Source: Caprella mutica (Eukaryota > Arthropoda > Malacostraca > Amphipoda > Caprellidae). From it: 64,000 nt of DNA. Shown piece after piece: positions 1 through 10,193 of the stretch. The number at the start of each line of letters is the position of its first letter. Position 1 is the stretch's first letter. The notes beneath the pieces were generated by a model. The model saw nothing but the letters and a program-made list of their open reading frames with translations, was not told the DNA's origin and searched no databases. The stretch lies in contig CANNZV010002293.1 of NCBI GenBank assembly GCA_947561585.1, positions 62,001-126,000 of the forward strand, in the 5' to 3' direction. The translations under genes and the position numbers were made by a program.

Positions 1-168
1 GATGATATATTGTAATATACTGCTGATGATATAGTGTGATATACTGCTGATGATATAGTGTGATATACTGCTGATGATATAGTGTGATATACTGCTGATG
101 ATATAGTGTGATATTCTGCTGATGATATAGTGTGATATACTGCTGATGCTATAGTGTGATATACTGCT
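1..168. repeat. 24-bp tandem repeat, seven copies
   Basis: Seven head-to-tail copies of a 24-bp unit that begins GATGATATAGTGTGATATAC and ends TGCT. The first copy differs by two bases and the last by one. The array runs to the left edge of the window, so its true length is unknown. Immediately after the seventh copy the sequence becomes ordinary AT-rich DNA. Confidence 0.95.
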
Positions 169-1115
169 GAATTGCTTTCAGATGTAATAATTCATATTTA
201 AGCCGTATTAGAAATCAATATTAGAAAAATAACACTTAAAATATATCAGGGAGAGGGATCGTTCATAAAATGAGAAAATAATTATCAAATTTTCACTTTT
301 CAATGAATTTTATTGCAATACACTCGGATTATTAGTTTTCGTATTACGTGAAAAACCCTTGACATGTTTTTCAATCATTTCCGTCGTATAGTGAACTACA
401 GATCTTCCAATTCCTTCATTTTCAATATATACGATGTCGATAGTGACAATAGGTAAAATGTTTATAGGTTTTGTTCTCTTTCTTCTCAAGTTATCACGTA
501 TGGTCTGCATTATAAGTTAGGAAGAAACTTTTACCTTCTGCTATGACTTGCCCACAACAGATTTGTCTCGCACCAAGAATTTGTGACTCGCCCAAAGAAG
601 GTTCGTCTCGCAAGAGCAGCTTTGTCTTACTTATCGATGCATCATTTCTGAAGTTTTGAGTTTTGACATTTGCACTTTTTTGTACAATGAAGGATTTACA
701 GGAATTCCAAAAATAGGATACTGATGGCAGATAAATCTAGACTGAAGAGTTGGGATATGATATTGTGACTTACACTGGTTTTCTTACAGTACATAGTAAT
801 TACAAGCTACAGTGTACTCAATTGTTCGGTAAGAATGAGGTGGTAATTCGTAATTTAACCTCCAGTTTCAGGTGGCTGGAGGTGGATAAGATTTTAGAAT
901 TTCAAAGCTTACTAACTAATTGTTTGGTTACTGATAATAACCATTTATTGTATCGGGGGCTTGTAAATCCCCCCTGCCTCTCTCCCCCTCCTTTCATGAA
1001 GTGTACAGAACAACAAATTAGCGGATACAATAAACTGCATTAACAACCATCCATGTTGAGAGTGTCTTAGTACTTACTACTTGAAAGATAAATTAATTAA
1101 GATAGTAGCTATATA
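169..1115. other. non-genic stretch, no gene recognised
   Basis: AT-rich sequence with no convincing coding region. Positions 547-640 hold a degenerate repeat of a TTTGTCTCGCA-like word separated by about 25 bp. An open frame at 750-1043 on the plus strand has no recognisable motif and is not supported as a gene. Confidence 0.5.
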
Positions 1116-1253
1116 AAAGGAGGAGGAGAAAACATGGGGTGGAGCACTAACGGTATAGTACTCTGCCCTCTGTTGGTTCCTCCTCCTTGCAGACCAATCA
1201 GAGAAGAGTCAACCTTAAATGCATTTTACATAGAAACATTATTCTTGCAGCAC
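1116..1253. repeat. dispersed repeat, copy 1 (partner at 8886-9015)
   Basis: About 135 bp that aligns by eye with 8886-9015 in the same orientation. Shared blocks are GGAGCACTAACGG/GGAACACTAACGG, CCCTCTGTT, GACCAATCAG/GACCAATTAG, AACCTTAAA and ATTATTCTTGCAGC. This copy also holds an inverted pair, AAGGAGGAGGA and TCCTCCTCCTT, that could form a stem. Two diverged copies 7.7 kb apart point to a mobile or duplicated family that I cannot name. Confidence 0.75.
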
Positions 1254-1362
1254 TCACACACCTACACACTCATACAACTACACACAAATATACCTACACA
1301 CTAATACACCTTCACACACCTACACACTCATACACTTACACACTCATACACCCACACATTTA
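1254..1362. repeat. degenerate CACACTCATA/CACCTACA microsatellite
   Basis: Irregular run of CACACACCTA and CACACTCATA words over about 110 bp, directly after the dispersed repeat. The interruptions suggest an old, decayed simple repeat. The fixed position at the 3' end of the dispersed repeat could mean it is that element's tail, but the second copy at 8.9-9.0 kb lacks it. Confidence 0.8.
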
Positions 1363-1747
1363 AACATCAGAAGCTCCGAGTCTTTGATGTATTTGAGGTA
1401 AAATTAAAATAATTCCTGAATATTGAATATTTTTTCATTTCTTTTATCTAAAAATGAAATGTAGGGCAATTTTAATCGCTCAATTTCAAAACTATATTAA
1501 TGATGGGCACTTAAAATGCAATAGAAATTAAAGAAGTAATGAAATGATTTTTTACTAAATAAAAGCGATTCTGTCCTATGACCGATAACTATGGTATAAA
1601 TTTTGCAATTTCAATTTCCTATCAAATGTTGTACCTATATGAAGTCTTATAATTTTTCTACTGTTAATGTAAGAATATGAGAAGATTGTTGGATTCTTGT
1701 TGACTCGAATTCTTTTGATATTTATTTTCAAATAGACACTGTAATAT
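1363..1747. other. AT-rich spacer
   Basis: I see no gene, repeat or motif here other than the left target duplication of the following element, which starts at 1748. Confidence 0.5.
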
Positions 1748-1755
1748 AATTATCG

Positions 1756-2238
1756 GGATCATTTTTGGAATTAGGGCACATTGAATAAATAAGATCTTTT
1801 TGGAATTAGGGCACATTGAATAAATAAGAATAACAAGATACAGGTATCATATATACAAGGTTAAGTTGAGGATTAGTACGAATACAATAAAAAAAACATA
1901 AAAATTAATTATTTATTGGATAAAAATCTGCAATGTCTTGAAATTCTCTGAATGATTAACTGTTAAATGCTTGTAATTTTGTGACAAAGATTGTATTCCA
2001 CTGTATGATCTCCACATGTAAATATTTCTTTCTTTTAAATATTTCACTGCTTCTTCTTTTGTATGCACTTTTCTTGCTAGTTCAAATATTGTTTGCATGT
2101 TGATGGTTAAAACAAACGGATAATTTATTTAGCATTCTCAATCAATATGTCGTAGACTTGTATATATGATACCTGTATCTGTTTATTCTTTGCAAATTAA
2201 TCGGCAAATACAATGTGCCCTAATTCCAAAGAAGATCC
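1756..2238. mobile_element. Merlin-like DNA transposon, short internally deleted copy
   Basis: A 483-bp element bounded by inverted termini that start GGATC and continue TTGGAATTAGGGCACATTG. A second block of inverted homology inside, ACAGGTATCATATATACAAG or close, extends the terminal repeats to roughly 100 bp. The element is flanked by identical 8-bp sequences, AATTATCG at 1748-1755 and 2239-2246, which I read as a target-site duplication. An 8-bp duplication plus the enclosed reading frame fit the Merlin (IS1016-like) superfamily. The left terminus is duplicated in tandem (1757-1792 and 1793-1827). The copy is too short to encode a full transposase and should be non-autonomous. Confidence 0.85.
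1913..2098 (-). pseudogene. Merlin/ISXO2-type transposase N-terminal remnant
   Basis: A 61-codon frame lying wholly inside the element at 1756-2238. It begins MQTIFELARKVHTKEEAVKY and continues LKERNI. Merlin and ISXO2-type transposases commonly start with a short helix-rich segment of the pattern FELAR...EE.A..FL...GI, and this frame matches that pattern as I know it. The remaining 35 residues show nothing recognisable and the DDE domain is absent. The assignment follows from this N-terminal likeness together with the 8-bp target duplication. It is inference, not a database match. Confidence 0.5.
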
Positions 2239-2246
2239 AATTATCG

Positions 2247-2625
2247 TAATAATCTTACTCTACACAATATATTAGGAGTTTAAAATCTTATTTTCAAACA
2301 CCCACAGCACGTAGCTAATTAGCTGCAAGGTATTAAATCATGAAGTTAATTTGTTTAAGTATCTCTGCTATATACACATATTACCGAAACCTTTGATGTT
2401 TCCTTTGAAAAACACTGAATGGTTCACATTGATTTGAGAGTCGAGAGAAACCTCTTAATTGAACTCAATCCTATTAGGATGTGGAAAAAGAAGAGATGAA
2501 TGTACTTATAATATTTGACATGAATACTATCTCTCTGGAACATCTTCTACGGAATATGCAATGATTATACAGCTCTAAATTACATGCAACTAAGCTTTAA
2601 AGTGAATATTTCTTTATTAATCCTA
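2247..2625. other. AT-rich spacer
   Basis: Nothing recognised between the Merlin-like element and the next foldback element. Confidence 0.5.
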
Positions 2626-2972
2626 CACTGAGAAAAAAAAAAAAAAACTCAAACGGATGCACCCAGTTGTTTCGAGTTCACCCTATGGCTTTGGCTTTAA
2701 AGTGAGACACTTTTGTGTATCAAACAGTAGTTTGGATGCACTAAAGTGGATTAGTTCGATGCACTTTAGTGTCTCAAATATTCATTTGCTAAAATGATAA
2801 AAATAATCATTATAACAAACTTATAGCTCAGTCAGTAGACACTAAAGTGCATCTAACTGATGCACTTTAGTGCATTCAAACTATAATTTGAAGCACTAAA
2901 GCGCCTCGCTTTAGAGACAAAGCCGTAGGGTGAACTCGAAGCACCTGAGTGCATCAGAATTTCTCTGAGTTT
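2626..2972. mobile_element. foldback MITE with GCACTAAAGTGC motifs
   Basis: About 347 bp whose two halves are inverted copies of one another over roughly 150 bp each. Paired blocks are TTCGAGTTCACCCTATGGCT with AGCCGTAGGGTGAACTCGAA, and GATGCACTTTAGTG with CACTAAAGTGCATC. Outer ends read CACTGAGAAA on the left and TTTCTCTGAGTT on the right, each next to TA. A TA target would suggest a Tc1/mariner-type MITE, but the outer ends are imperfect, so the superfamily is uncertain. The palindromic word GCACTAAAGTGC or a one-base variant occurs about five times inside. Confidence 0.75.
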
Positions 2973-3678
2973 ACATTCAATTTAACTTTCTAACATTGAG
3001 AACAATTTTTATTAATTTTTCAAATAGTCACTTTTTTTAATCCATAAAAACTACATTTGTGAATACAAAATTATTGACTTTCTATCAATTTTTATTATTC
3101 AAAAGAGGAATGATAGAGATTGTTGAATTTTTTTCTTCTGAATATTATTTACTCCAGACAATATTTCTGTAACAAAATATCTTCAATAAAGAGATAAAAG
3201 AGCAGGAAATTTGCCCTTAATAAATCTACAAAGGATGACCTCTGGTCTCCCTAAGGGGCTGTAGATACCTATAACCATTTCATGCATCGGATGAGAGGAG
3301 GTTTGCTTGGATTCTTCAATGAAATGAAATTAATCAGACATATATTGCTCATGAATTTCTTTCAAATGATTTAAATATTTTCCAAATTGAAGAAAGAAGT
3401 ATACATAACAATAGTATGAAGAAACGTATGGAAAGAATGAAACTATCATTGAAATTTACTTTCATACACTAGTTACAGTATAAAATTTATTTCCAGGTCA
3501 GTTCCAGGCTAGATTTCTTTTCCTTTCAGTCTTCTCTAAACATCTTTATCGAACTAAAAAATAAAATCTAACTTCAAGTTCAGCCCCTATATAAGTATGT
3601 AAAACATACATTTCGGTATGTTACTATTCAAAGTTGATTCAGTGGTCATATTTCTTTCCCCTTCCATCTTCTCCTTCC
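2973..3678. other. AT-rich spacer with a TATA-like sequence
   Basis: No gene recognised. A good TATA-box sequence, CCCCTATATAAG, lies at 3584-3595, about 85 bp before the candidate first exon at 3679. No perfectly spaced initiator was found, so the promoter reading is weak. Confidence 0.35.
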
Positions 3679-3774
3679 ATGGCAGAGACTGTGGCAGAAT
3701 CAGGTGCTCACAGACGTTATTTATTTGTTCTCCGATTTAAGGAGAGGCACAGAACTTTAACTCTCCAAACTCAG
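3679..3774 (+). CDS. candidate first coding exon, unknown product
   Basis: An ATG in a favourable context (CCATGG) opens 32 codons, starting MAETVAESGAHRRYLFVLRF, and ends in CAG followed by GTGAAG, a possible splice donor. If unspliced the frame stops after 40 codons. The composition is less AT-biased than its surroundings. A TATA-like sequence lies upstream. I do not recognise the peptide. The exon would end in phase 0, which is compatible with the phase-0 start of the candidate exon at 9171, but nothing else ties the two together. Confidence 0.2.
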
Positions 3775-3972
3775 GTGAAGTTTAGGCGAAAAGTTTATTG
3801 AAGTTGAGTTTGAAAGACACCTGAAGTGACATGGATTATTAACAAATCTGTATATTGTGTGACTATGAAGTAAAATTCAAAATAAATGCATTAATATATA
3901 TTAAGAAAGGATGAGTAATAGTTATTATACCTCTAAACTTAGTGAGGGTTAGAAACAATTTCAATTAGTTTT

Positions 3973-4205
3973 AGTCTCTCGGTAGCACAGTGGTATGAGT
4001 ACTCCCTTCACGTCAGAGATGTCCTGCGTTCACGTCCTTCACTGACTCTTTGGAATATATTCCCTGTGTGAACAAGTGGTTACTGGCCAGGCTTGAGTCA
4101 CCTGGCTGATAGTAGGTTAAAGTAGGGAAATAGTTAATATGAGCCTACTTGTTGGCTTGAGTGCTGTCTCTTAGGAGCATTCCATCAACTTTAATCTTTC
4201 GTTGT
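3973..4205 (+). mobile_element. tRNA-derived SINE
   Basis: The 5' part has a tRNA-like polymerase III promoter. An A-box-like segment, GGTAGCACAGTGGTATGAG, lies at about 3981-3999, and a B-box-like segment, GCGTTCACGTCC, at about 4026-4037. The spacing matches a tRNA head. The B box is off consensus (GGTTCGANTCC), and there is no complete cloverleaf, so this is not a functional tRNA gene. An unrelated body follows, with GCCTACTTGTTGGCTTGAGTG near the 3' end. The 3' boundary is approximate because no second copy is present in the window. Confidence 0.7.
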
Positions 4206-7167
4206 ATGAGATTTTATAAAGTTTATATCAATTGACCAAACTTATTTATTATATATTTATAATTCGAAATATTAAAGCTTTAACATTAATCTAAATTAAT
4301 TCATTTTATTTATTACTAAATTTAAGGAAAACTCAAACAGGAAGCATGTAGATATTTCTTTCTTTTGCAAAATAAGCTGTAGCTACAGTATATAAATTCA
4401 TAGTTTGAGATGTTATCAAAATCAAACTAATTGAATTGTTTTCATGAATATACGTAAAATACTTAATGAAAACAGAGTCAATGAGAAAGAAAAATAATCA
4501 TGAGTCATTTTCAGATTAGTTTTGTCAGCAGATTCTAATAACAGAATAATTTATAATGAGTCGCTTCAGGTAAAATAGAAAGTCAGAATAATAAATAAAT
4601 AACATACGGAAGCTGTATAAACAGTGAGAGAATTAGCATTTGTATAAAAATATCATTTCTCATCCAGTCTTAATGAAATAATCGGTTATATTGAAAATTA
4701 ATCTGTTTCGAAGCCAGTAGTTTTTTTATAAATTAAAATAAATATATGGAATTTGAAGAAGTATTCCAATAGACAATAATATCCAAACTAATGTCTCATT
4801 ACTTCCTTCATTGTGCTCATTGATGCATGAAAGCTACTTCGTGCATGAATGCAGTAATTTGCTAATTAACGAAAATCTCAAATAGACACACTATCTCTCT
4901 TATTGTAATATATGAACATATGATAATTTTCACTGTCAAATACTAACCAAAAGAAACAAAAGAATGACTCACTGCTCATAATTACCAATCACAAACTTGC
5001 TGACAACATCACGAGATTGGTAAGCCTTCTTCACAACATAGAAATTCTCACTACATCAACCAATTAATAAGTTATATTGTTATTGAATTCAAATTGATAA
5101 GAAAAATACAAAAAAGAATTAGCTATTTGCTTAAAAAAAACTGCTTGACTATGAGATAAGCAATCCATCTCATCAGGCAAGTTATTGCTGTTGTTTTGAC
5201 ACTCAAAAGAGAGGCTAAAGTTACAGTGAAAATCAGTTGTAAATATGAGATATTTGTTAAATTTAATGATTTGGAAGGATATAATCTTTTAGAATGAATC
5301 AGAATTTTTAATTGCATAGTTCAGTTAGATTATTTTTTTTACGCTTTCAAATCGTTTAGTTATGATTTATACCGATATAGGTGTACTTTCTCTTCTGTAG
5401 AGTCTATTGACAGATTTTTTCTTTTTGAATCAGGAAAAATAAAGAACTCTTATAAGTTGTTCTCACTGTGATGGACAATACATCTTTACACATCGTTAAC
5501 TTTTTAATGGAGTAAATTCCCAGGGTTTCTATCCAAAATATGTCTGTACCAGAATGAAAGTTATATAGGAGGGGCTATAGGAGGATAGGTGCTTTTCAAC
5601 TCTTATTCTTTGATGGCCCCACTATATTTCTAAATTTTTCTTATATTTTTAATGTCTATTATATTCTATTCAAAAACTCCTAATAATAATTATTATGTTT
5701 TGTTGTGATTAAATTTCTACATTTTAAGTTCATTATTTTGTATAATTTCATTTTCGTTATAAGTTATTGTCTGGAAATTAACCATTTATAATGTAAATTT
5801 ACATATTACTCAGGAAAAAAATAAAATGATAAGAATGTAATACTTAAATATTATTAGTAAAATCCGTTGATTTTTATTTTCTATTCATTACTTCACTCTG
5901 TCATAAATTGTTATACAAACAATTTTTGAAAGGGTATCAAATATTCAGATTCTATTGAAGTAGTGAAATCTAGTGTTAATATTTACCGTGTTTTATGATG
6001 ATAATTGAATTTATTTGGTTACATTCATTTTCCTCTACAATTTGTTATGTTTTTCTCACTATATTTAAAAACTTGATGAACGGGGGGATTTAATTAACGA
6101 AAATTTTCTTTCATATTGAAAAAAAGTACCAGTTGAAGATATTCAATGTGGTATTATTTCTATTATAATTGTATCTAATAATACATATATTAGCTATTGA
6201 TAATATTGACACAAGTTTAATCGTGTCAAATAGCATGTGAAGCTAAGATATAATTTATCGTTTTTTAATGGCATATAATGCTATGGAAATAGAAAAAAAA
6301 TATTCGATTGGGAAGGTGAAGATTGAAGATTCCCGAAATCTCTTCTGAAAGTTAGTTGCAAGAAAACAATCTTATTAAACACCTTTAAAAAAATTCTGAG
6401 GTTAGATGCAAAATATTCATCATTATAGTCCAGGTTTAGTCCCATACAGAACATAAGCTTCTCTTACTTTTAAACCAGCAGACGATGAAATTTTCAGTGA
6501 TTTTCACATTGTAATCAATATATCAAAATAAACTGTGAAAAAAAAACATCATAAGAAACCAATAGAGCACTCCACTCTATTCAATTCTCTTCTCTCTTCT
6601 CTCTGATGATCAGGTCTTTACTGCGATTAGGCAGCAGTGCATTATGCGTTAGGAGGTAATTGGTCACCTTAATGGAACTTTATAAATAGTTTGCAGAGTC
6701 TTCAGTTCTTTGGTGTGGATCTTTGTGAAGTCCAGTGACAAAATAAAGTAACCATCTGACACTATATTTGGTGTCTTTTTCATAATGCGTATAGATACAT
6801 TTAGCATGAGGACATAACAATGATTTCTGAAGTATAAATGAATCTTTTTTAGCAGATTATTTAAAATTAGCCGTAATTCTTTTCATGACCCATGTAAATA
6901 ATGTTTGGAATATTTAATTTTGCCAGACATAAAAGAATACAAAAATTCTATTTGATTCACTAATTTACCAAATTATAATTTCCTATTTTCCCTTCCCACT
7001 CCCTTACCTTCACATTTTTCCATAGAATTGTGTCACCAACCCCCGTTTTATCTGATTTGTTTTGTTTGTCTCAGAATTTTTGTGTCACCTTTTATTCCAT
7101 TTCAACTACCAATTTTTCTAGAAATCATTTCATAGATCCTTCATTCTTGCCTTTTTCCCATTCGTAT
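4206..7167. other. long AT-rich non-genic stretch
   Basis: I see no supported gene. Open frames at 5123-5317 and 7030-7224 are short, AT-driven and motif-free. A CT-rich tract occurs at 6577-6604. Nothing else stands out. Confidence 0.5.
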
Positions 7168-8521
7168 TGTTGCAGAACCCCCTACTTCCAACTGGTTGTT
7201 ATTGTGCCAATGTTTACGCAGTGAATGTTCGACTGCTAAAGAGTTACGGACAGTCAGAGTTTGTTGTTTGCTGATATTTTGCTGCAGCTCTCAGCTGACT
7301 GGTAGGAATCTCTTCTCTTTGCTTATTAAATTAGTCTTACAGCAACTACACGAGAAAAATAGTTACAAAAATAATAGCGAGTATATCAGTTTTACAGCAA
7401 CTACACGAGAAAAATAGTTACAATAATAATAGCGAGTATATCAGTCTTACAGCAACTACACGAGAATAATAATTACAATAATAATTGCGAGAATATCAGT
7501 CTAACAGGAATTACACCAGAATAATAGTTACAATAATAATAGCAAGTATATCAGAATTACAGCAACTACACGAGAATAATAGTTACAATAATAATAGCGA
7601 GTATATCAGTCTTACAGCAACTACACGAGAATAATAGTTACAATAATAATAGCGAGTATATCAGAATTACAGCAACTAAACGAGAATAATAGTTACAATA
7701 ATAATAGCGAGTATATCAGTATAACAGGAATTACACGAGAATAATAGTTACAATAATAATAGCGAGTATATCAGTCTTACAGCAACTACACGAGAATAAT
7801 AGTTACAATAATAATAGCGAGTATATCAGTCTTACAGCAATTACACGAAAATAATAGTTACAATAATAATAGCGAGTATATCAGTCTTACAGCAACTACA
7901 CGAGAATAATAGTTACAATAATAATAGCGAGTATATCAGTCTTACAGCAACTACACGAAAATAATAGTTACAATAATAATAGCGAGTATATCAGTCTTAC
8001 AGCAACTACACGAGAATAATAGTTACAATAATAATAGCGAGTATATCAGTCTTACAGCAACTACACGATAATAATAGTTACAATAACAATAGCGAGTATA
8101 TCAGTCTTACAGCAACTACACGAAAATAATAGTAACAATAATAATAGCGAGTATATCAGTCTTACAGCAACTACACGAGAATAATAGTAACAATAATAAT
8201 AGCGAGTATATCAGTCTTACAGCAACTACACGAGAATAATAGTTACAATAATAATAGCGAGTATATCAGTCTTACAGTAACTACACGAAAATAATAGTTA
8301 CAATAATAATAGCGAGTATATCAGTCTTACAGCAACTACACGAGAATAATAGTAACAATAATGATAGCGAGTATATCAGGCTTACAGCAACTAAACGAGA
8401 ATAATAGTGACAATAATGATAGCGAGTATATCAGTCTTACAGCAACTACACAAGAATAATAGTTACAATAATAATAGCGAGTATATCAGTAACATTATCG
8501 TCATGCGATGTATATTTGTTT
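7168..8521. mobile_element. 55-bp-repeat element, copy 1
   Basis: A composite repeat shared with 26003-26424. It has a unique 5' head of about 168 bp, starting around ACCCCCTACTT and running through GGTTGTTATTGTGCCAATG. The central 55-bp tandem array follows, then a short 3' tail (ATCGTCATG...TATTTGTT). Head and tail align with the second copy at roughly 90% by eye, and homology stops sharply at both ends, as expected of a transposed unit. I see no terminal inverted repeat and no obvious target duplication. A Helitron-like or other non-autonomous element with internal minisatellite is possible, but the class is unknown. Confidence 0.75.
7336..8490. repeat. 55-bp minisatellite, 21 copies
   Basis: Exactly 1155 bp, that is 21 units of 55 bp. 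The unit begins CTTACAGCAACTACACGAGA and ends AGCGAGTATATCAGT. Copies differ only by substitutions; no net insertion or deletion has accumulated over the array. The 4-copy version at 26174-26393 has the same unit in the same register within the same flanks. Confidence 0.97.
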
Positions 8522-8885
8522 TGGCCCATGAGACTTCCAACTATTATTTTAATAATTTAGAAGAAGAAGTAGAATAACATGGGTGTTTGATCATTTATTT
8601 ATTCATTTCGTTAATTTGGAATATTTATATTTTATATAGTCAATCAACTCTTCCGGTTGGCAACCTAAAGTAAGAAATTAAAAGGTTAGTACAATATGTT
8701 ACTTGCTGATAAGTTTTTAGGATAATGTTTCTAAGGTTACAAACTCATTGATTAGCTTTAGAGATTGACAGATAACTGTTTCGAAAAGCGTACAGTATAA
8801 CCCCTCAAGCGCTTCTGACAGGTCATTAAATAATCATGAAATATGCAGTACAAAAAACTAGTGGACACAACAATATAGAATATAG
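8522..8885. other. AT-rich spacer
   Basis: Nothing recognised. Confidence 0.5.
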
Positions 8886-9015
8886 GGAAGGAAAAGAAGC
8901 CAACAGGGGGCGGAACACTAACGGAATAATAATTCACCCTCTGTTTGCTCCTCTTACTTGCCGACCAATTAGGGAAGAGTTAACCTTAAAATCTTAATAT
9001 TATTCTTGCAGCCCT
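8886..9015. repeat. dispersed repeat, copy 2 (partner at 1116-1253)
   Basis: The second copy of the 1.1-kb family, in the same orientation. Shared blocks include CACTAACGG, CCCTCTGTT, GACCAAT and TTATTCTTGCAGC. It lacks the CA-rich tail seen after copy 1. It contains a CCAAT word in both copies, but there is no evidence for promoter function. Confidence 0.75.
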
Positions 9016-9170
9016 GTATCGATTAAAACTTATGCGGTAGAGACACTATCTAAAAAACTTTATGCGCTGTTTACTATATTTTAGAAATTTTAGATAAACA
9101 TAACATTTTCAGGCACAACGACTCTCCTTCTTCTTTACTGTTTGTTTCATGCATGAATTAGTTGACACAG

Positions 9171-9296
9171 GAAGTTTATCAGTTGGTGGACAAAGTTTAC
9201 AGTTACTATGGTGACAAATTAGACCAATTACACTATGGGCAGTACTTGCACTGTCCATTCTTTAATAGAGGCCTTGCTGTATTTCTCCACATGAAG
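9171..9296 (+). CDS. candidate internal coding exon, unknown protein
   Basis: A 42-codon segment preceded by an acceptor-like GTTGACACAG and followed by AAG|GTAACT, a good splice donor. Only one of the three plus frames is open across it. The peptide has ordinary, non-AT-driven composition and includes YGDKLDQLHYGQYLHCPFFN and GLAVFLHMK. The other two frames hit stops. Exact exon phase is 0 at both ends. I do not recognise the family. The frame extends about 12 codons into the putative intron, as chance would allow. This is the most protein-like short frame in the window outside the transposons. Confidence 0.35.
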
Positions 9297-9677
9297 GTAA
9301 CTAATTATGATAGTTATATAATAAAGTGAAAGATTCATCTTCCGATTTATAATGTTGTCTTAAAGGTCACTCTAATAAATTAAATCTTTCTAATATATCA
9401 TTTTATTTTATATTATTATTTTTGGATTCTCTGCAATTATATTTCCAGATTCACTTTCCAATATTTCCCCCAGGATTATCCCTTCATCTGTAATTTTCAC
9501 CTGCATTAACTCAGTTACAGCAGAGTTTACGCAATCTTTTTGTTGAAAGTTGTAGCCCTAAGATACATAGTAAAATCGCTTCTATTTTCCCATTCGAAAG
9601 TTTGTAGCTCGAAATTGTCCCTCATTGAGTTAATGCTCCTTTCTGTCTCTTCTCGTTTGTTACACGAGACTAAAATA
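9297..9677. other. spacer
   Basis: No gene seen. A word AGCCCTAAGAT at about 9555 recurs inverted at about 10607 (ATCTTAGGGCT), on the far side of the 43-bp array, but the match is too short to call a terminal repeat. Confidence 0.4.
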
Positions 9678-10193
9678 GTGACTTTAGTCTACTGTGTACA
9701 AGTCATTGTTTGGTGATATGGTGACTTTAGTCTACTGTGTACAAGTCACTGTTTGGTGATATGGTGACTTCAGTCTACTGTTTACAAGTCACTGTTTGGT
9801 GATATGGTGACTTTAGTCTACTGTGTACAAGTCACAGTTTGGTGATATGGTGACTTTACTCTACTGTGTAGAAGTCACTGTTTGGTGATATGGTGACTTT
9901 AGCCTGCTGTTTACAAGTTACTGTTTGGTGATATGGTGACTTTAGTCTACTGTGTAGAAGTCACTGTTTGGTGATATGGTGACTTTAGTCTACTGTGTAC
10001 AAGTCACTGTTTGGTGATATGATGACTTTAGTCTACTGTTTACAAGTCACTGTTTGGTGATATGGTGACTTTGGTGTACTGTGTACAAGTCACTGTTTGG
10101 TGATATGGTGACTTTAGTCTAGTGTGTACAAGTCACTATTTAGTGATATGGTGACTTTAGTCTACTGTGAACAAGTCATTGCTTGGTGATATT
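9678..10193. repeat. 43-bp minisatellite, 12 copies
   Basis: Twelve units of 43 bp fill 516 bp exactly. The unit starts GTGACTTTAGTCTACTGTGT and ends GGTGATATG. Each unit carries GTGACTT and, 16 bp later, its reverse complement AAGTCAC, so each could form a small stem-loop. The two arms stay complementary in most copies. The last copy degrades at its 3' end. Confidence 0.96.

Noticed and set aside
3973..4045. A tRNA gene
   Set aside because: A- and B-box-like words are present, but the B box is off consensus and no full cloverleaf or matching acceptor stem can be drawn. A tRNA-derived SINE explains it better.
7336..8490. CRISPR-like reading of the 55-bp array
   Set aside because: Every base of the 55-bp period is conserved between units, so no spacer portion exists.
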